Source: Acanthornis magna (lineage: Eukaryota > Chordata > Aves > Passeriformes > Acanthizidae). From it: a stretch of 64,000 bases of DNA. The position numbers were made by a program, and so were the translations under genes. Shown piece by piece: positions 23,582-37,700 of the stretch. The DNA is taken from contig JAWUZG010000333.1 of assembly GCA_036785705.1 (NCBI GenBank), forward strand, positions 1-64,000. Reading direction: 5' to 3'. Every line of letters begins with the position of its first letter. Within the stretch, counting starts at the first letter, position 1. The notes under the pieces were generated by a model. The model was not told the DNA's origin. It searched no databases and saw nothing but the letters and a program-made list of their open reading frames with translations.

Positions 23582-26266
23582 CTGAAATTCAGAAGAGTAA
23601 ATGAAGAATAAAACTGATGCTAAATATGCAGTTATATTTTAAGCTTTATTCATATATCTTAAGTGCAAATATCATATATCTATATCTGCAAATATTCTAG
23701 GAAATGCAACGTGCATTTGAATTTTTAAGCCGTTATTTATCATAGACAAATTCTGAATTCATCACTCTAAGTGCTGGCATATGAAAACTGAACTGTTCTA
23801 ACCACATAGAATACTGTGAAATACTTCTTTTTCTATCTTTTCTTTTTGTTCTTTCTTAAGAAATTAAGACAGGTTGGAGATCTCAACATTGTTTTATAGA
23901 TTCATTTTTAGCACTATCAAAATTTTCATTTCAACTTTTAACTGGTCTATCTATTATGCTATAAAACCAGTATAATTTTGTCTTTACATTATGTAAATGA
24001 TAATACAAAATTCAGAAATAAATACTCTCAATAGAATAAAAAATGAAATACACACCTTCCTATTAATATTCTGATTCTGAAGAATCTGCATATCTCAATG
24101 TAATGTGTCTGATGAAAAGAAACACAGACCTGATTTTGAATGAGATCTGCTTGAAGTAGTGCATGGGCAATGTAAATGCTTTCAAATCATTCATCCAATT
24201 ACAATTACATCAAATCAAAGTGAGATAAATGAAAACTAGAAACTTTGCAGATACTATTTAAACAGATCATAAAAGGAATAAATGCACGTATTCCTTTCAT
24301 GGTGCACTGGACATGGTTGAGAAAAAGTCAATGATCTGATTAGTAAGAACTTACATATACTCACCAAAATAATACAAACAGTATATCTTGGCTTCAAACA
24401 CCTATATAGTTATATAATTTCAGGAAATTTTACTGCAATAATGCTTTTTATATGCAGCTGTCTCTGACAGAACCGAATATATATTGAGGCGATACATGTT
24501 TGAGGAAATTACCATGGGCTAAGCTTAAGTGTTAGCACCTCAGCTGAACTGCTGTGCCTGCCTTAAGTTTTGAATTGTCCACAGTGAAGCAATCAAATTA
24601 TTTTAAAGCTTTTCTACAATTAGACTCCAAGCCCTTCATTTTATTTCCAGCTAACATCAAAATTCTTGCCATAAACACAGAAGTCCCATAAGAAATAGGA
24701 ATCAGAGTGGCTGCAATATGGTAATGGACTGAGCATTGAATCCGTGTTATAAAACCTGGATTCACTTCCCAGTGTTCTTGGATTTCCTTCAGCACCTTTC
24801 TGCACCTCACTGTGGTTTTTTTCCTGGTTGCCTTAGCTGTTACCATTATATATTTGAGGCAGAGACCATTTCACATAATGTGTTTAGGCAGTTCCACAGG
24901 GTGGCACTACCGTAAATTCAAGCCTTTTGATGCTATTGTAGAATTAATTAGAACGCAAAAATAAAAGCTTAAGATGTTTTCTGCATGTCACCGTTTCCAT
25001 CCTGAAGTGTTTTGTACTTTTACCAGTGCCATCCAATAAACCATTCTTACAAAGACTAAATGTTGTTAATCCCTTAATCGAAATGTATTTTTCAATTTAT
25101 TAACATGAAATTTACACAGGAAGTAATTTTAAATACTTACTAAATATTTACTTGTTTACTTACCATGATCTTATGAATTATGAGGGATTAATGGTGTGAG
25201 CTGAACTGATATTAAAAAAAGTTTTAAAGCATTTCTGCTTTAAGGGGTTTTTTTAAAATGTCTTTGTCAGCATCTGTGACTTTTTTGAGGGAAAGGGGGA
25301 GAGAACTACATTTGATTATGTAAATCTGCTAATATAGTTATCCCTACTGAATCAGCTGTCTTGGCATAATATTTTAAACCAGAAAGCAGTCCTTTCTTAA
25401 ACAAGAAACATTCTCCTCAAAGTGAGAGCTGAGATCTGTGTCTCTCATCTCATTTCCTGTCTTTCTAATTTTTAATCAAAATAGATGAAGTCATTGCTTA
25501 AAATGGGTATTCAGTCACATGAATATTGTGGAACTGGTAGAACATAGATGTTTAGTAGTAGAAGAGAAGCATGACAGAGGTTAAATCCCACTGATCTCAT
25601 TCCTTATCAGAGCCAATGGATCGTATTCACATGACCTCAAGGGGATCTCACATAAAGACTATGAACCACAAACAACCCCCTCTATCCTCCCCAGCAGTAC
25701 GAATTGGCTAAACTACTACACAAACATCTAAAAAAATAAATCTTTATTCTGCAAAGTGTTGAATGCTCATACTGTAATCTCAGCAGAAACACAAGCACAT
25801 GGTTCAGGGCGCAGCTGAAACAGCATCAGAGTGCTCTGCACGTGCCTCACTAAGTCTTAAGGACACCGAATTGCAAACATCCTCTTTTCAACACATACAA
25901 ACACACTCAAAGAGCAGGAAAAAGATTTCCCTCTTTTGATTAAACATATTTCTGATATTTCTGCATCATACAAACTTCAAAGCACTTTTAAATGTGAACA
26001 CTCCTAATCAATACTGAGTAATTTTAACTCCCAAACTGACAACAGTTAATATTTATTTCTTATACCAATCTAAATATTTTATCTCAAGTCCGTTTTAATG
26101 TTTCCTGTGACCCTGCCTCTTTGAGGATAGGAAAGAAATATGATCCTCATGAGGCAGACACAGTTTTACCTGTTGTAGGAGACAATATCGCATAAGCACT
26201 CCCAGGGAAGATTGGCAGTGCTCTTTCAACCTGTCTTGCTGTCACCAGATGTCAAATTGATAGTCA
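23582..26266. other. Unique AT-rich noncoding stretch
   Basis: I see no gene or repeat here. The largest open frame has 82 codons (minus strand, 24598-24846) and no recognisable features. Confidence 0.65.
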
Positions 26267-26720
26267 TGGTGGGTTGACATTGGCTGTACACTGGGTGCCC
26301 ACCACTCTACCATTCGCCTCCCCAGCTGGACAGGGGACAGAAAATATAATGAAAGGCTCGTGGAGGGGAAAGATAGGGACAGGGATAGTCACTGACCAGT
26401 TACTGTCACGGGCAAAACAGGTGAGTCATAGGGAAATTAGTACAATTTATTACCACTCACATCAGACTAAGACAATGAGAACTGGGGCTATTCTCACACT
26501 TCCCTCTGGCTGAAGTCGCACAGCTTTTTATCTCCCACTTCTCGACTCTGGTATCCCAGAGGTGCTATCACTGTCTCTGATGGCTTCGGCCTTGGCCTGC
26601 TGGTGGCTCCGTCTTGGAGCCAACTGACTCTGCTGGACATGGGGAAGCTTCTGGCAACTTCTCACAGAAGCCACCCCTGTAGCCCACCCTGTAAAAACCT
26701 GGCCACACAAACCAAATACA
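26267..26720 (-). mobile_element. Endogenous retrovirus LTR, minus orientation, shortened
   Basis: Read on the minus strand, the LTR starts TGTATTTGGT at 26720 and contains GCTACAGGGGTGGCTTCTGT, AGAAGCTTCCCCATGTCC, GGCTCCAAGACGGAGCCACC and GGCCAAGGCCGA, an order I know from a common bird ERVL-like LTR. It ends near CCAATGTCAACCCACCA at 26267. GATAAAAAG near 26524-26535 could act as a TATA element, and AATAAA at 26446-26451 could be the polyadenylation signal. The long internal GC-rich part of better-preserved copies, with its repeated GCTCCAGCGTGGG-like motifs, is missing, so this copy is internally deleted or belongs to a shorter subfamily. No target-site duplication is visible and no viral genes adjoin it. 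The small open frames inside are not genes. Confidence 0.85.
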
Positions 26721-29700
26721 CCAGTTTACGTATTATATTACAGGAGCTGACACAAATTTTGTTACCGCACAAGTATCAAAGTGCACTTTCCCATTGTGAT
26801 GCACCAGCTTCACAGAAGTGATAGTGCAGGAATGTGGTGCTCTCATTTTTCCAAAAGAGATGGGCTTCCCAACAAGACTATGCATTTTCGACAACAGAGC
26901 GCCTCTAGGGAATACCCTAGGAATGTGGTTCCCTTAACACCCTCAGAAAGGTATGCCATCTTGCATAACAGAAGCTGTTCTCTACATGAAAGAGTATTAC
27001 AACACCGCATCAAGCAAAAGAACACAACTTCAGTTTCTTTAAAGCAAAATGAAAGCTAGTGAGTCAGTCCCATTTTCATTTTCCTGCGATGCTATATGTA
27101 ATTGATAAATTGTCACAAGAATAAAACATAGATATAAATATTTCTTCTGCATGGAACCACCCATTCAAATTGTAAGAAAGAACCCAAACATCATCAGCAG
27201 TACTCAATGATGTAATTAGAGTATAGTAAGTATACTGTGAATGAGTTTGTTCTCCAATTTGTTTCTCTGCTTGCAATCATAACATTGCCTGAGCCTAACT
27301 TTTTGTATCTAATGTTCCATTAGTACCCAGCATTCTAGCTCAGGTTACTTCCTGAAATTCTTTTGCAATCCACAAGGCCACACAAGGTCAGTACTTTCAG
27401 ATATTGAACCACTGCCATCTGAAGATATTCCAGCTGTGAGGGTTAGCTAGTTTTCCTGCCATGAACATCTCCTTCATTTACAAGATTGCTTTCTCCACAT
27501 TTCCCTTTTCACTCAGTAAATGAAAATTACATGCGTCTCTGTTTTAATGAGGAAAAAATAGAAACTGAAGATTTCATGTCAGAACTCCAGTGTTTCAAAT
27601 AAGACTGTTTTCCTTCCTCCCCCCTACTCTTAATGCTCATTTCTCTTTTCCCCTGTGTTCATTAAACTGTCCTGTCTATGGTAATATGGATCAAAGTCCA
27701 CTCAGAATTACACAGCCCTAATGCAAAATGATCTACAAAGAACTTCATAATGCTGCTTAATTTGCCGATCTTTAGGGTAAGTTGCCCAAGATACAGAGAT
27801 CCCATTCGCATATCAGCTTTCCTAATGACTGGAACTCAGTTCTTAGATTAGTCCATCAGAAAGAATACTCATCAAGGTTAATTTAATCAGGTGTAGACAA
27901 TGTGTTGAAACAGTCTCCAGTCAATGGAGAAAAACATATCCACCAGCAAAGCCTAATCTGACTGTTCTGACTCCCTCTGTGGAGGACAAATGCCATCTCC
28001 TCCACTGAGTATAGATGGGGCTGATGGAGATCAGCCTTACTGAGCTAATGTCAGCGTTCACAAGGAGCTCCTTCAAGTTTATTTCCTCATCTCTGTTTTC
28101 CTTTTCTCAGGCTTTACTGTCAGAGGACAAAACTGCTGCCAAAACTCAGACCCCAGAGGACTTAAGGAATATTTAAGTAGTCTCCATACCTACAGAGTGT
28201 ATACATTTAGCCAGTTCTTTCTGAAATTGAGATGCATGGAAATGTCACATTCCAGACATCAAAATCTCACTGCAGTGGAGCAGCCTAGGAGATCAAAATC
28301 AAACTATAACTAAAAGCTTAGATAGAAACACAGAATTTGCAAAGCAAACTAAAATCTGTACATCTGGGAAAAAAATCATATGCACATTTTTTGCTGTGCA
28401 GGTGACAAGCACAGAACTTTATGGGATACAAACACAGGTCCATGCTGGTGGACTTTTACGTGCGTGTATGCCACTAAAAATTAAGATGTGGGTGTGGGTA
28501 TTGACCATGCTCACCCATGCAAGTGTGCTTAAAAAGACTTTTGATGACATGAAAACAGCATCAGTGCATAGCTATTTATGACTTTAAGGTGGCCTCCCGC
28601 ATCTTATAAATTTCTGAAGCAACTAAGAGTTGAGAAAGGAAACTGGTGCTGTGATGTTGATCATAGCATCATCCTGGGCGCCTGCACAGTCATGCAGGAA
28701 AAGGCGAGCCCCTAAAGCCAAGCAGCAGTGTCACTTCTTTCCAGCATGCAGTCTTTAGAAGCAGGCACAGGGAACATATCAAGAATATAGCAAAGATGTG
28801 TAGGAAAAAAAAATCACGAGGAATGGACACCAAGATCTACGTAATAAAAGATCAGTCTTTGTTACTTCCTTGGTTCCTCTGATATTTAAGGGCACCACAG
28901 TCTCACAAAGCATTGACCTTCCCAGCAGTCCCACATGGGTGAGAAGTACTCCCCTCCCTCCACGTGGGGACATGAGGTACGAGTGATCAAGAATAATGAG
29001 TCTGATGCAGCCTGGGATGTGGCCCTGAGAAGTTTGGCCAGCTGAGATGAGAACTGAGGAGCCATCTTCTGGCTCCTCATTCAGCTCCTGAAGAGAGAAC
29101 CAGGGACTCAGTCAAGTAAGACTTGCAAGTTACGGCCTGAAAGCACCAAGGAAAAGACTATAGATCTCTCTAAATCCTGAGTGAAGCACCACCTTTCCAT
29201 ATTTTTCACTAGTATTTCCATGAATATTTCTTTCCACAGCTATAACCATCAACTCAACTAGATTTTCCTGTGGTACGTGGAGAGGGAATTCCCCATATTA
29301 GGAAGAATATATAAAATTTAGTTTCCTTATTTGAAAGTATATAACATCTAATTCCCTGATTGCCATAGGTCATATAACTATGTTCAGAAACACCAAAATA
29401 GGAAAACATACTTGCCATAAATTGTTCTTTTCAAAACATACCACCAGCTAAAGCATGGTATTAAAGCTAATTTTAACATAATCTGAAATAGGATCAGAAT
29501 AAGGATCACATTTCCCATGTTACCTCTATTTTCAGGTTTAAATTATTCAAAACAAAAATGTTTACTTTTCCTAAATTTAAAAGCAACATGCATGGCAAAC
29601 TATATTCTGGCCAACACTGCTCATCAATTGAACATTTCAGGGTTTTTCTGGACATACAGAGCTCTCACTGCAATGAATCAGGCAGAGCTGAATATAAATT

Positions 29701-32700
29701 TTTACCTAGATCCAAACAGAGGACTTAATAATTACTAGTGAAGGAATACTTTCAAATTCTTGTTTTATTTCATTTCTCATTTTTAGTCACATTTTCTCTG
29801 AGCTTTAAGAATGACTTTAGGCTATTCAGTTTAAGCAAACCTGGCTGGATTAATCAACAGCATCACACATTTTGTACCAGACCAAATATTGATCCATGAA
29901 GAGTTATTTCTGAAGGGTATTAGAAATGGAAAACTTACATGTGTTCTTTTCTGTAACTCATTCACCTATCTCTATACAAAATTGAAGTTTCATTTATGGT
30001 TTTTACAGTTTGGTCTATACTTACTCTGAAAAAGTATTCAGGAGATGCACACAGAAATTACCATGCCTTTAGGAATTTGAAAGTATAAATCTGCACTTTT
30101 AAACTACAAATATCCATTTCAATACTTACAAATAAAATAATAAGCCATTTTATGATTTCTATTTAGCTTGTTTTTCAGAAAAACCAAAGTAAAAAATTTT
30201 AAAAATTGGGAATAACAATCCCACCAAAAATTTAAGGATCTGATCTTTCAAGAAAACCCAGACTCAGTTGAAAACTTGATCATTGATGCCCATTCCTGAT
30301 TTCAAGGAGAATTAAAAGCACAGAAAACTTCTTTACAGGACTCCTTATTATATTGTGTACTTTGTTGTGCTTTGTGAGAACTCAGTAAAATTAATAATTT
30401 CAGCTTAGAAAGATGAGACATTCTGTGCCTTAGCTGGAAGCTATCTTCCTTGTCTATTAGTCAAACATTCAAAAGGATATAACACAGAGTTTAGTTTCTG
30501 GCCTGGCAACATTTCTCAGCTGCTTTACATGAGGTTTGCTGCTAATAACTAGACAGGATGTAAAGAACTAAGGAGCATCAAAAAGTGGTTCTAGGATAAA
30601 TATGTTTCACTGCCAACACAGGAACTGAGCATTTGTGCAAATCTAAGACAGAGTTTGGTTTTCTTTAGGAACTGATTCTTTATCGATGCTTCTAAACATG
30701 AACAGTTTCCATAATGCATTCGGTATATTAAATTACCAGCTTAGCTTTCAAGCAGAGTCTACTGTCACAAGTCTGTTCTACCTCCCATACGTTCCAAACT
30801 TCAAAGATTTTTCAAATATCTGTTTTGGTCCCAGTGCTATTCTATTGAGAACAGGCCCAAACAAAATTTGTAAGACAAAGGTAATGAAATTACAGGATAT
30901 GTCACTTTGATCTGTTTTCTTCAGTGCACCACACAAACCAGACCCTGAAAAGTACATCTGAAGATAAACAGCTCATACACTGTTGAAGCACTGTGCATTT
31001 TCAGCATTTCCTGTGCTGAAACAGCCTTGAGTGGGCTATGTAGATAAATGAACACCATGAAAAGCACAGACAGATCTGCTTGCAAGATACTTAACACTGC
31101 CTGTGGGATAAACATTCATACAAGTCAAGACTCCACTGAGTATATAGAAATTAAATATATCATTTGGAAATACAATAAACAAAAATGTTTCACAAATTTA
31201 GAGCTGATCTGAGAAAGTGCAGATTAAGCCGAGTACAATCTTCTAAAGGTACAGAGCCTCCTGCCACCGCAGCAGTGTCTGCAGACTCCTGATTTCACCA
31301 AATGTGCCCCAGTTTCCATGCCACATACATTATCCTATATGTTGTGCAGCAAATTGAGTGAAAACATGGATGAAGGCACAGGTCAGTGCTGGCTTTTGCT
31401 GAGGTGGAGTGCAGTGACAGTGTACTTGGGTGAAAAAACACTGGAGAGGCATTTCCTCCCTTCCAGATGACTGGCAGCAGGGAAGTGATACAGCCCTAAA
31501 GCACAGGTGCACTCATCCAAAGGGAGGGACTTGGGTCACTACAAGGACCTGCAAGAAACAGGGACAGCTACTTGTCTTCCTCAAGCTGACTGGTTAGTGA
31601 GAAGGAGCACCATTCACTCCCAACACATGCACCTTTCACATCAGCTTCAGCAGATCGTTTTCTCTTCCTTCTCAAGCCAGTATAGATTAAACAGATTTAC
31701 CAGAGATTCCACGGTACACATGAAAGATGATTGACATCGAATCACTGTGACCCCCAAATCAGTTACACCCTAAAAGGTCAAAAGCAGCACACTTTGTTTA
31801 ACAGATTCAAAAATCTGACTGTGACTTACTGTCCTTTCAATACAAACAGTTGTATTTACTGACAAATTGGCATTGTTTTTCCAAAGAAGAATCTCTTTCC
31901 TTATTTCAAGACCAAGGCCAAACCAAAACTATCTGAACTGCTTCTTAGACACAGATCAAATATAATATTCCTAAAGGTCATGTCAAGAGCCATCCTTCAA
32001 GGTTAGCTGCATTAGATGATGACTATAAACAAGTAGATAACAATAGCTAAATAGACATTTGCTTTTTGCAACACGTTCTCACTGGCATCAGTAGATCTGC
32101 TAATGGGAGCAAGTGCAACTCACTAGGATGTGTCTGCTAGGACAGCAGAGGGGGCATTGCCCATTTTGCTTTAGAAACACACAGCAGTGAAGGAACAGGA
32201 TGAGGATTGCATAAGAAAGATCACATTTGCTGAAGAAATTGCACCTGACTTAAAGAAGGCCTAAAAGACCACTTCTCCAGTTTGTTTCTAGGATAAGATG
32301 GTTATGAGGGTGAAGCATATGAATAGCAAAACGCTTATTTTTTACCTTTTCTCCTCAGCTGAGTTTTCACAGCACAGACTAGGAGCACAGTCAATAAGGT
32401 CTGGATGAATATTGCAAAATTAATTAGGAAACTGCAAAGGAAACAGCCAGGAAACTGAAAATTAAGCAGATCAAACAGGAGGTCCACATATCGACCATGG
32501 CCAACATCCAGGGAGAAAACTTTCACACATCTTTCAGTCTCACACCTTCACAGTGGCAAAAGACTGCAGTATGACCATCTCCTACTTTGCTGAAAACAGC
32601 TGCTAATAGCTCCAGCACCAGAAAATCTAGAGAAAAATTGTTTTCCTAGGAAGCTCCTTTCATCTCTATAGGTCTTGGACACCATTAGGTCACACTTGTA

Positions 32701-34249
32701 ACTTTGAAGGCATTCTTTATCCGTGGAAATGCATAACAAAATGGGACACATCACACATATTTTCCGGTCAGCAGCAGGCAAGCACTGGCTTATGCACAAG
32801 CAAGGTGTGCATCGTTTCCCCACAGAAAGCTTCAATTATCTTAATGAGACTACTCATGTTGGAAGCATCTACATCAAACAATCTGTTTAGTTTATTTAAG
32901 ATGCGATAAGGAGGCAGTTAGTGCATAGACTCAGTGTGGAAGATATTCTTTGCTTTTTCCTCAGACAAACTCATAAAAATTCACATCAATGGAAGCTGAA
33001 GCTAACCAAATTCAGGCTAGAAGTTTAATCACTGCAACGTCACACTGAAATGCAGAGGCTTTAGCATTGCCTGACACCTTGAAATCAAAGCTAGCAAACT
33101 GTTAAAGATGTGCTATAACTCAGACACATATTCATGGGCCTGACATAGCAACTGTTGTTGTGGTTTGTTGCCCAATATTATAAAGGTTGTCACTGAAGAT
33201 CTTGGCTCTACCTCTGGTCACAGAGCACTTTAATCTATGGCACTATTCATTTTACCTTCTTTCTGTGTCAAAAGGTAAAATGAATCAGTCTGTATGTGAA
33301 CTTAAGTCACCAGCTTAAACATGTAAGGAAGGACGAAAAAGATAGAAACTCTTCACTTTAAGAGATTTTTGCTAGGACAGTTTTAAGTCTGTTTTACAAT
33401 GTGAGTGGGTTGTTTTGTTCGGTTGGTCTTTTTAAGAGGAAAATGGCAGTGCTTTTGGATGGCTCCATTCACAAGATCGGAAGAGAAAGCAAAGAGATCT
33501 TCCTCCTCAAAAACATTTAATATAGACTAATAAACTTAAATGAAATTGACGGAAACTATAGATCAATTAAGTAAAAAAATAATTACAATATATTTCCCAC
33601 AGACCTGAGGAATGTGAAATAATAGTTACCTGGCTCCAGGTGGCAACAATTTCTATTTTCTTCCTACAAATATTTTTGACATAGCTCTGTGATAATATAG
33701 GATGAAATTAAGACCTCTTTTTGAGTGATAGGGCATGGACAAGATATCTTGGAAAATACTTCAAAAAGGCTTTCTAGTTTGATTCATTTGAAAATTCTCT
33801 TTGTTCAGTTTTATACTGAGGATACGGTTGTGGCAAGAGTAAAAGCAAGAATAGCATAAGAGCATTTGTAGAAGGAAAGGAGTGTCAAGAGAGAGCCCTT
33901 GAGTGCCCTCTGTTCCCAGCTTTCCTCTTCCAACCTGAAAAAGCACCTAAAAAAAAATGTTGGAGCTTGCATGTTCTCCTAATATTTCTTTTCTTGTCTA
34001 GAGCATTTGCTGATAGCAGTCTTCCAAACTCTTTGGAAGAGTTTTTTCTGGAACAGTTTTTCTGGAAATTACTTTCTGAAATAATCTTACTTAAACAAAT
34101 AAAAACCAGCTGTCTTCTCAGGACTAGAAATCATTGGATATACAAACACATGACACTGTAAGCAAAGACATACAGGAAAAAGGTTGTGAGCAATACATCA
34201 GGCAAAGCACTCAACAAAACCACAAGAACAGAGCCATGAGGAATCTTAC
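26721..34249. other. Unique noncoding stretch between two LTRs
   Basis: This 7.5-kb interval separates two LTRs of different families and opposite orientation, so it is not the body of a provirus. I see no gag-, pol- or env-like frame. Open frames are all below 100 codons. The one striking structure is the hairpin at 33245-33285. Confidence 0.65.
33245..33285. repeat. 14-bp perfect inverted repeat (hairpin)
   Basis: ATTCATTTTACCTT at 33245-33258 is exactly complementary to AAGGTAAAATGAAT at 33272-33285, leaving a 13-base loop. Pairing stops abruptly at both ends. The stem is too short for a typical microRNA precursor. It might be a small palindromic element or the product of a templated repair event. 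Confidence 0.8.
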
Positions 34250-34797
34250 TGTGCTGGTTTTGGCTGCAGTACAGTTGGTTTTCTTCACAGTGGTTCATAT
34301 GGGGCTTAGTTTCAGATTTGTGCTGAACATGGTGATGATAATACAGAGATGTTTTTGTTACTGCTGAGCAGGGCATACACAGAGCCAAGGTCTTTGCTGC
34401 TCTTCCTACAGCCATGCTGGTGAGGAGGCTGGAGGTGCATGGGAGGAGACACAGCTGGGACAGGTGACCCAAACTGACCAAAGGGGAATGCCAGACCATG
34501 TGACATCCTGCTCAGGGGAGGGGGGATATAGTAGGAAGAAGGGGAACATCTGAAGTGATGGCTTTTGCCTCCCCAAGTCACTGTTACCTGTGATGGGGCC
34601 CTTGGGAAACACTGAATTAATTCCTTGTTTTCCTTTGCTTGTGTGTTTGACTTTTGCTTTCCCTATTAAACTGTCTTTATCTCAACCCACGAGTTTTCTC
34701 ATTTTTACCCTTCCCATTCTCTCCCCAGTCCCACTGGTGGGGGAGAGAGCGAGCAGCTGCCTGGGGCTCGGCTGCTGGCTGGGGTTAAACCATGACA
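34250..34797 (+). mobile_element. Solo LTR of an endogenous retrovirus (ERVL-like)
   Basis: A 548-bp element begins TGTGCTGGTTTTGGCTG and ends GGTTAAACCATGACA, matching a widespread bird LTR I recognise by ordered landmarks: GATAATACAGAGATGTTTTT, GTTACTGCTGAGCAG, CCAAACTGACCAAAGGG, CTGTTACCTGTGATGG, CTATTAAACTGTCTTTATCT and CAACCCACGAGTTTTCTCA. GATATA at 34525-34530 fits a TATA box and ATTAAA at 34665-34670 fits a polyadenylation signal. There is no primer-binding site followed by retroviral genes on its 3' side, and no second copy nearby, so it is a solo LTR left by recombination. The five bases on either side (CTTAC and GAGGC) do not match as a target duplication, so the insertion is not recent or the boundary is off by a few bases. 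The open frames inside are not genes. Confidence 0.92.
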
Positions 34798-37700
34798 GAG
34801 GCTAAGGCAAAGCCTCAGAAACAGGCAGAGGAAGAGAAGGAACTACACTTCCTTCAAGTACTCTCTGTACTCCAAACATTTACAGCCACAGCTTTTCTTA
34901 AGCCAAGCATGCTTTCACTCATTTACTAATTCTCCAGAGAACACTGTCAGGAATTTGCATGATGTTTTAATACACACAATGGCCTGCGGCAAGGATTTCC
35001 ACCGATTAACAACACATGACGTCGAGAGCTGGCTTCTCTGTTTTGTTTTGCATTTATTACCGACAAATTTAAGCATGAATCCTTTACCAGCATCCAATAG
35101 CTGTAACACTCTTAGGAAGGATAAATACCACTGAAATCTAATGTCCTCCTCTCTGCTCAACTAGTTTTGGCTGAATTAGACAACTAATAGCAAAACAATC
35201 CAAATCACTCACCCAAAATGCATCCTGCAGGATCACTGAGGCATCATTCCCTTGCCTAGGGCTTCTCACCTTCCCCTTGACCAGGTATCATGAGCTCCAC
35301 CAGCCACAGGGAGCCCACCAGGGCTCAGACAGCTCTTTCAGGGACACTTCTGTCACCTATCAATCCCACCTATTGGCACCCTTCCTGTGACAATCATAAC
35401 CTCTTTCTCAGAGACAAATCCAGTGAATGAGTGTTAGGAATAGCTTCCCTTGTTCTAATAAAACAGTTATACCATAAGTACATTAAAGAGTGGTGGCCAC
35501 CTTTGCTCTATTGCCACATGAATCAGGAAGGCAAAATCTGTTCCCACTGACAGATCCTGCTTTGCCTTTTGCCAAGTTTGAATGCTGTGCTGTTCTTTAT
35601 TTAACTTTGGTACTTGCAATGTAAACAGATAGACAATTCTGGTTACATATATCTTTTACTGGGTTAGGGAAAATTAGAAGCAGATGGTAGCAATACTAAG
35701 TGTACCTATAAAAAACAAGTATCTGGTTCAGAGCTATCTGAAATCAAGGGAGGAGCTTCCACCAGGAGTCTGAAGGGTTATTGGTGACAGTGGCCAAAGC
35801 ATGCAGCCATGGGTGAACAGCCTGGTGCTCCCCTTAGCACACACAGTGAGCTTCCTCCTGGGTGACGTGCCCTTGCACTTGCACTAATGGCAGGCAGAGA
35901 GAGGGGACACACCCATCCTGGTGCACCTCTGGTGTCTGAGAGGGTTGTGTCCCTGGGGAGGGAGTGTGCTGATGAGTTGTGCAAGTGTAAACTATAGACA
36001 GGACTGGACTCTTCAGCCTTCACAGAAATCAGCATCCCTTCAGGTGTGGAGCTGGAGAACAGTTTTGCAAATACAGTGAGAAGAAAGCACAAGTGGCTTT
36101 CTTCTCACAATGGCTCCCCAGCTTCTGAGTGACACTGACAAACTTCCACAGCTACACAGCCCAACATAAATAGACTTAAGGAGGCATCCTGGTAACACTT
36201 CAGCAGAAGCCTCCATAAGTTTTGTAATGATTCTACTGACAAAAGTCACTTTGGCTGTCTTTCTCCACTCCCCAGTTAAACCAAATTCCTCACTTTCTGC
36301 CAGCAAAGAAGTAAGACAGACCTTAACAAAACAGAAATGTTCAGAAAGTGCTACATTTCCATCCATCAGAAAGCAAAAGCACAGATAAGGTATGAGTCCC
36401 AGTAAATCAAAACCTACAATTAAAGAAACTGTTGTCTGCACTCCATAACCAAGTTGTGTTTACACGGCAATTTTATCCAGCTTGTCATCTCATCAGCTTT
36501 CAGAACATATATTTCAGAGAACTCATTGCATAGTTACATTATGCTGTCTCCACAATTATTTCCATTAGATAGCAATAATAGGTCATATTATAAAGATTTC
36601 ACTTGTTTTTCTGGCTAATGACTAAGTAAAAATTCTTTATGTAACCCAACATATTAATGTTTAAAAACATTTTGATTGCATCTAGAAAGATTCCAGGAAT
36701 TCATTTGAAAACAATTCTCTGAGCTGCATGCTGCCTTTATGCTTTTGCTAGAATTTATAATCAATTTTAATTAGCATTTACACTTAAGATGTAATGTATC
36801 ATAATCCAGTCTCATTCTCTTAAAAATCATTAAAATTAGTGAGAAAAGACAAGCTAATATTTTTTTTTTCACTTCATCTAGGAGGGTTTTTTTCAGTTCA
36901 GTAATAGTATAGGTACATATACTATCCATTCAAAGATGGGAAAATTGATGAAAAGTAATTAACAGCACAAATTAAGTTTTCCTATCACCCTGAAACAAAA
37001 TAACTATCAGTAGATGCTAATTAGCTGGCAAGTATAAGGAAAGACAGTCTGACAAGGGCATTCAGAACAAAAAGTTCCAAGTTCTATTTAGCACAATTAT
37101 CCAATTTTTATGTGCTGCGTGCTTCTGGCTCCCCTAGTCAAGATCCCTGTTTGAGGACAGAGTGGCTGTTTCTCTCCTCCTCAGCAGAAGATAAAGAAGG
37201 ACCAAAGAATATGTGTAATGTCAGTCTCATTTCTCAGTCAAATTCAGCCAGCTATAAGCATAATTCACAATATAAATTAGTGTTGTTGCAAATCATAGTC
37301 TGGGCTTTGTTTCCTTTTCCTCTCACAGATATGAGCTATACATCAGGCTGAATTCTGGGTATCTTCTCCATATGCTAAATTATGCAAACTAGTGCATTTT
37401 CTTTGAGCTTCCTGACACACCTCTACATCTACAGATAAAAAATGCTGCTTCCTCCCGCTCTACCCCCCCACCAAAAAAAGGCAGGCTGTCAGGAGCAGTG
37501 GGTCTCATCATTTCTATGCATTATCTAAGGGACAGCAACCAATGCGGCAAGGGGATGTTCTGTGCTCTCCCTACAAGGAAGGGAACAAAAGCAAGACACT
37601 GGTTCGAAGGTCTTTGAGAGCTTTCTAATCCTCAAAGGAATTACAGGATTCAACCATTAAAAAAAACCCCAAAAACCAAAAACAGCTAAGTCCGAGGGAA

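Noticed and set aside
26267..34797. The two LTRs as the ends of one provirus
   Set aside because: They belong to different families, lie in opposite orientations, and the DNA between them has no retroviral genes.
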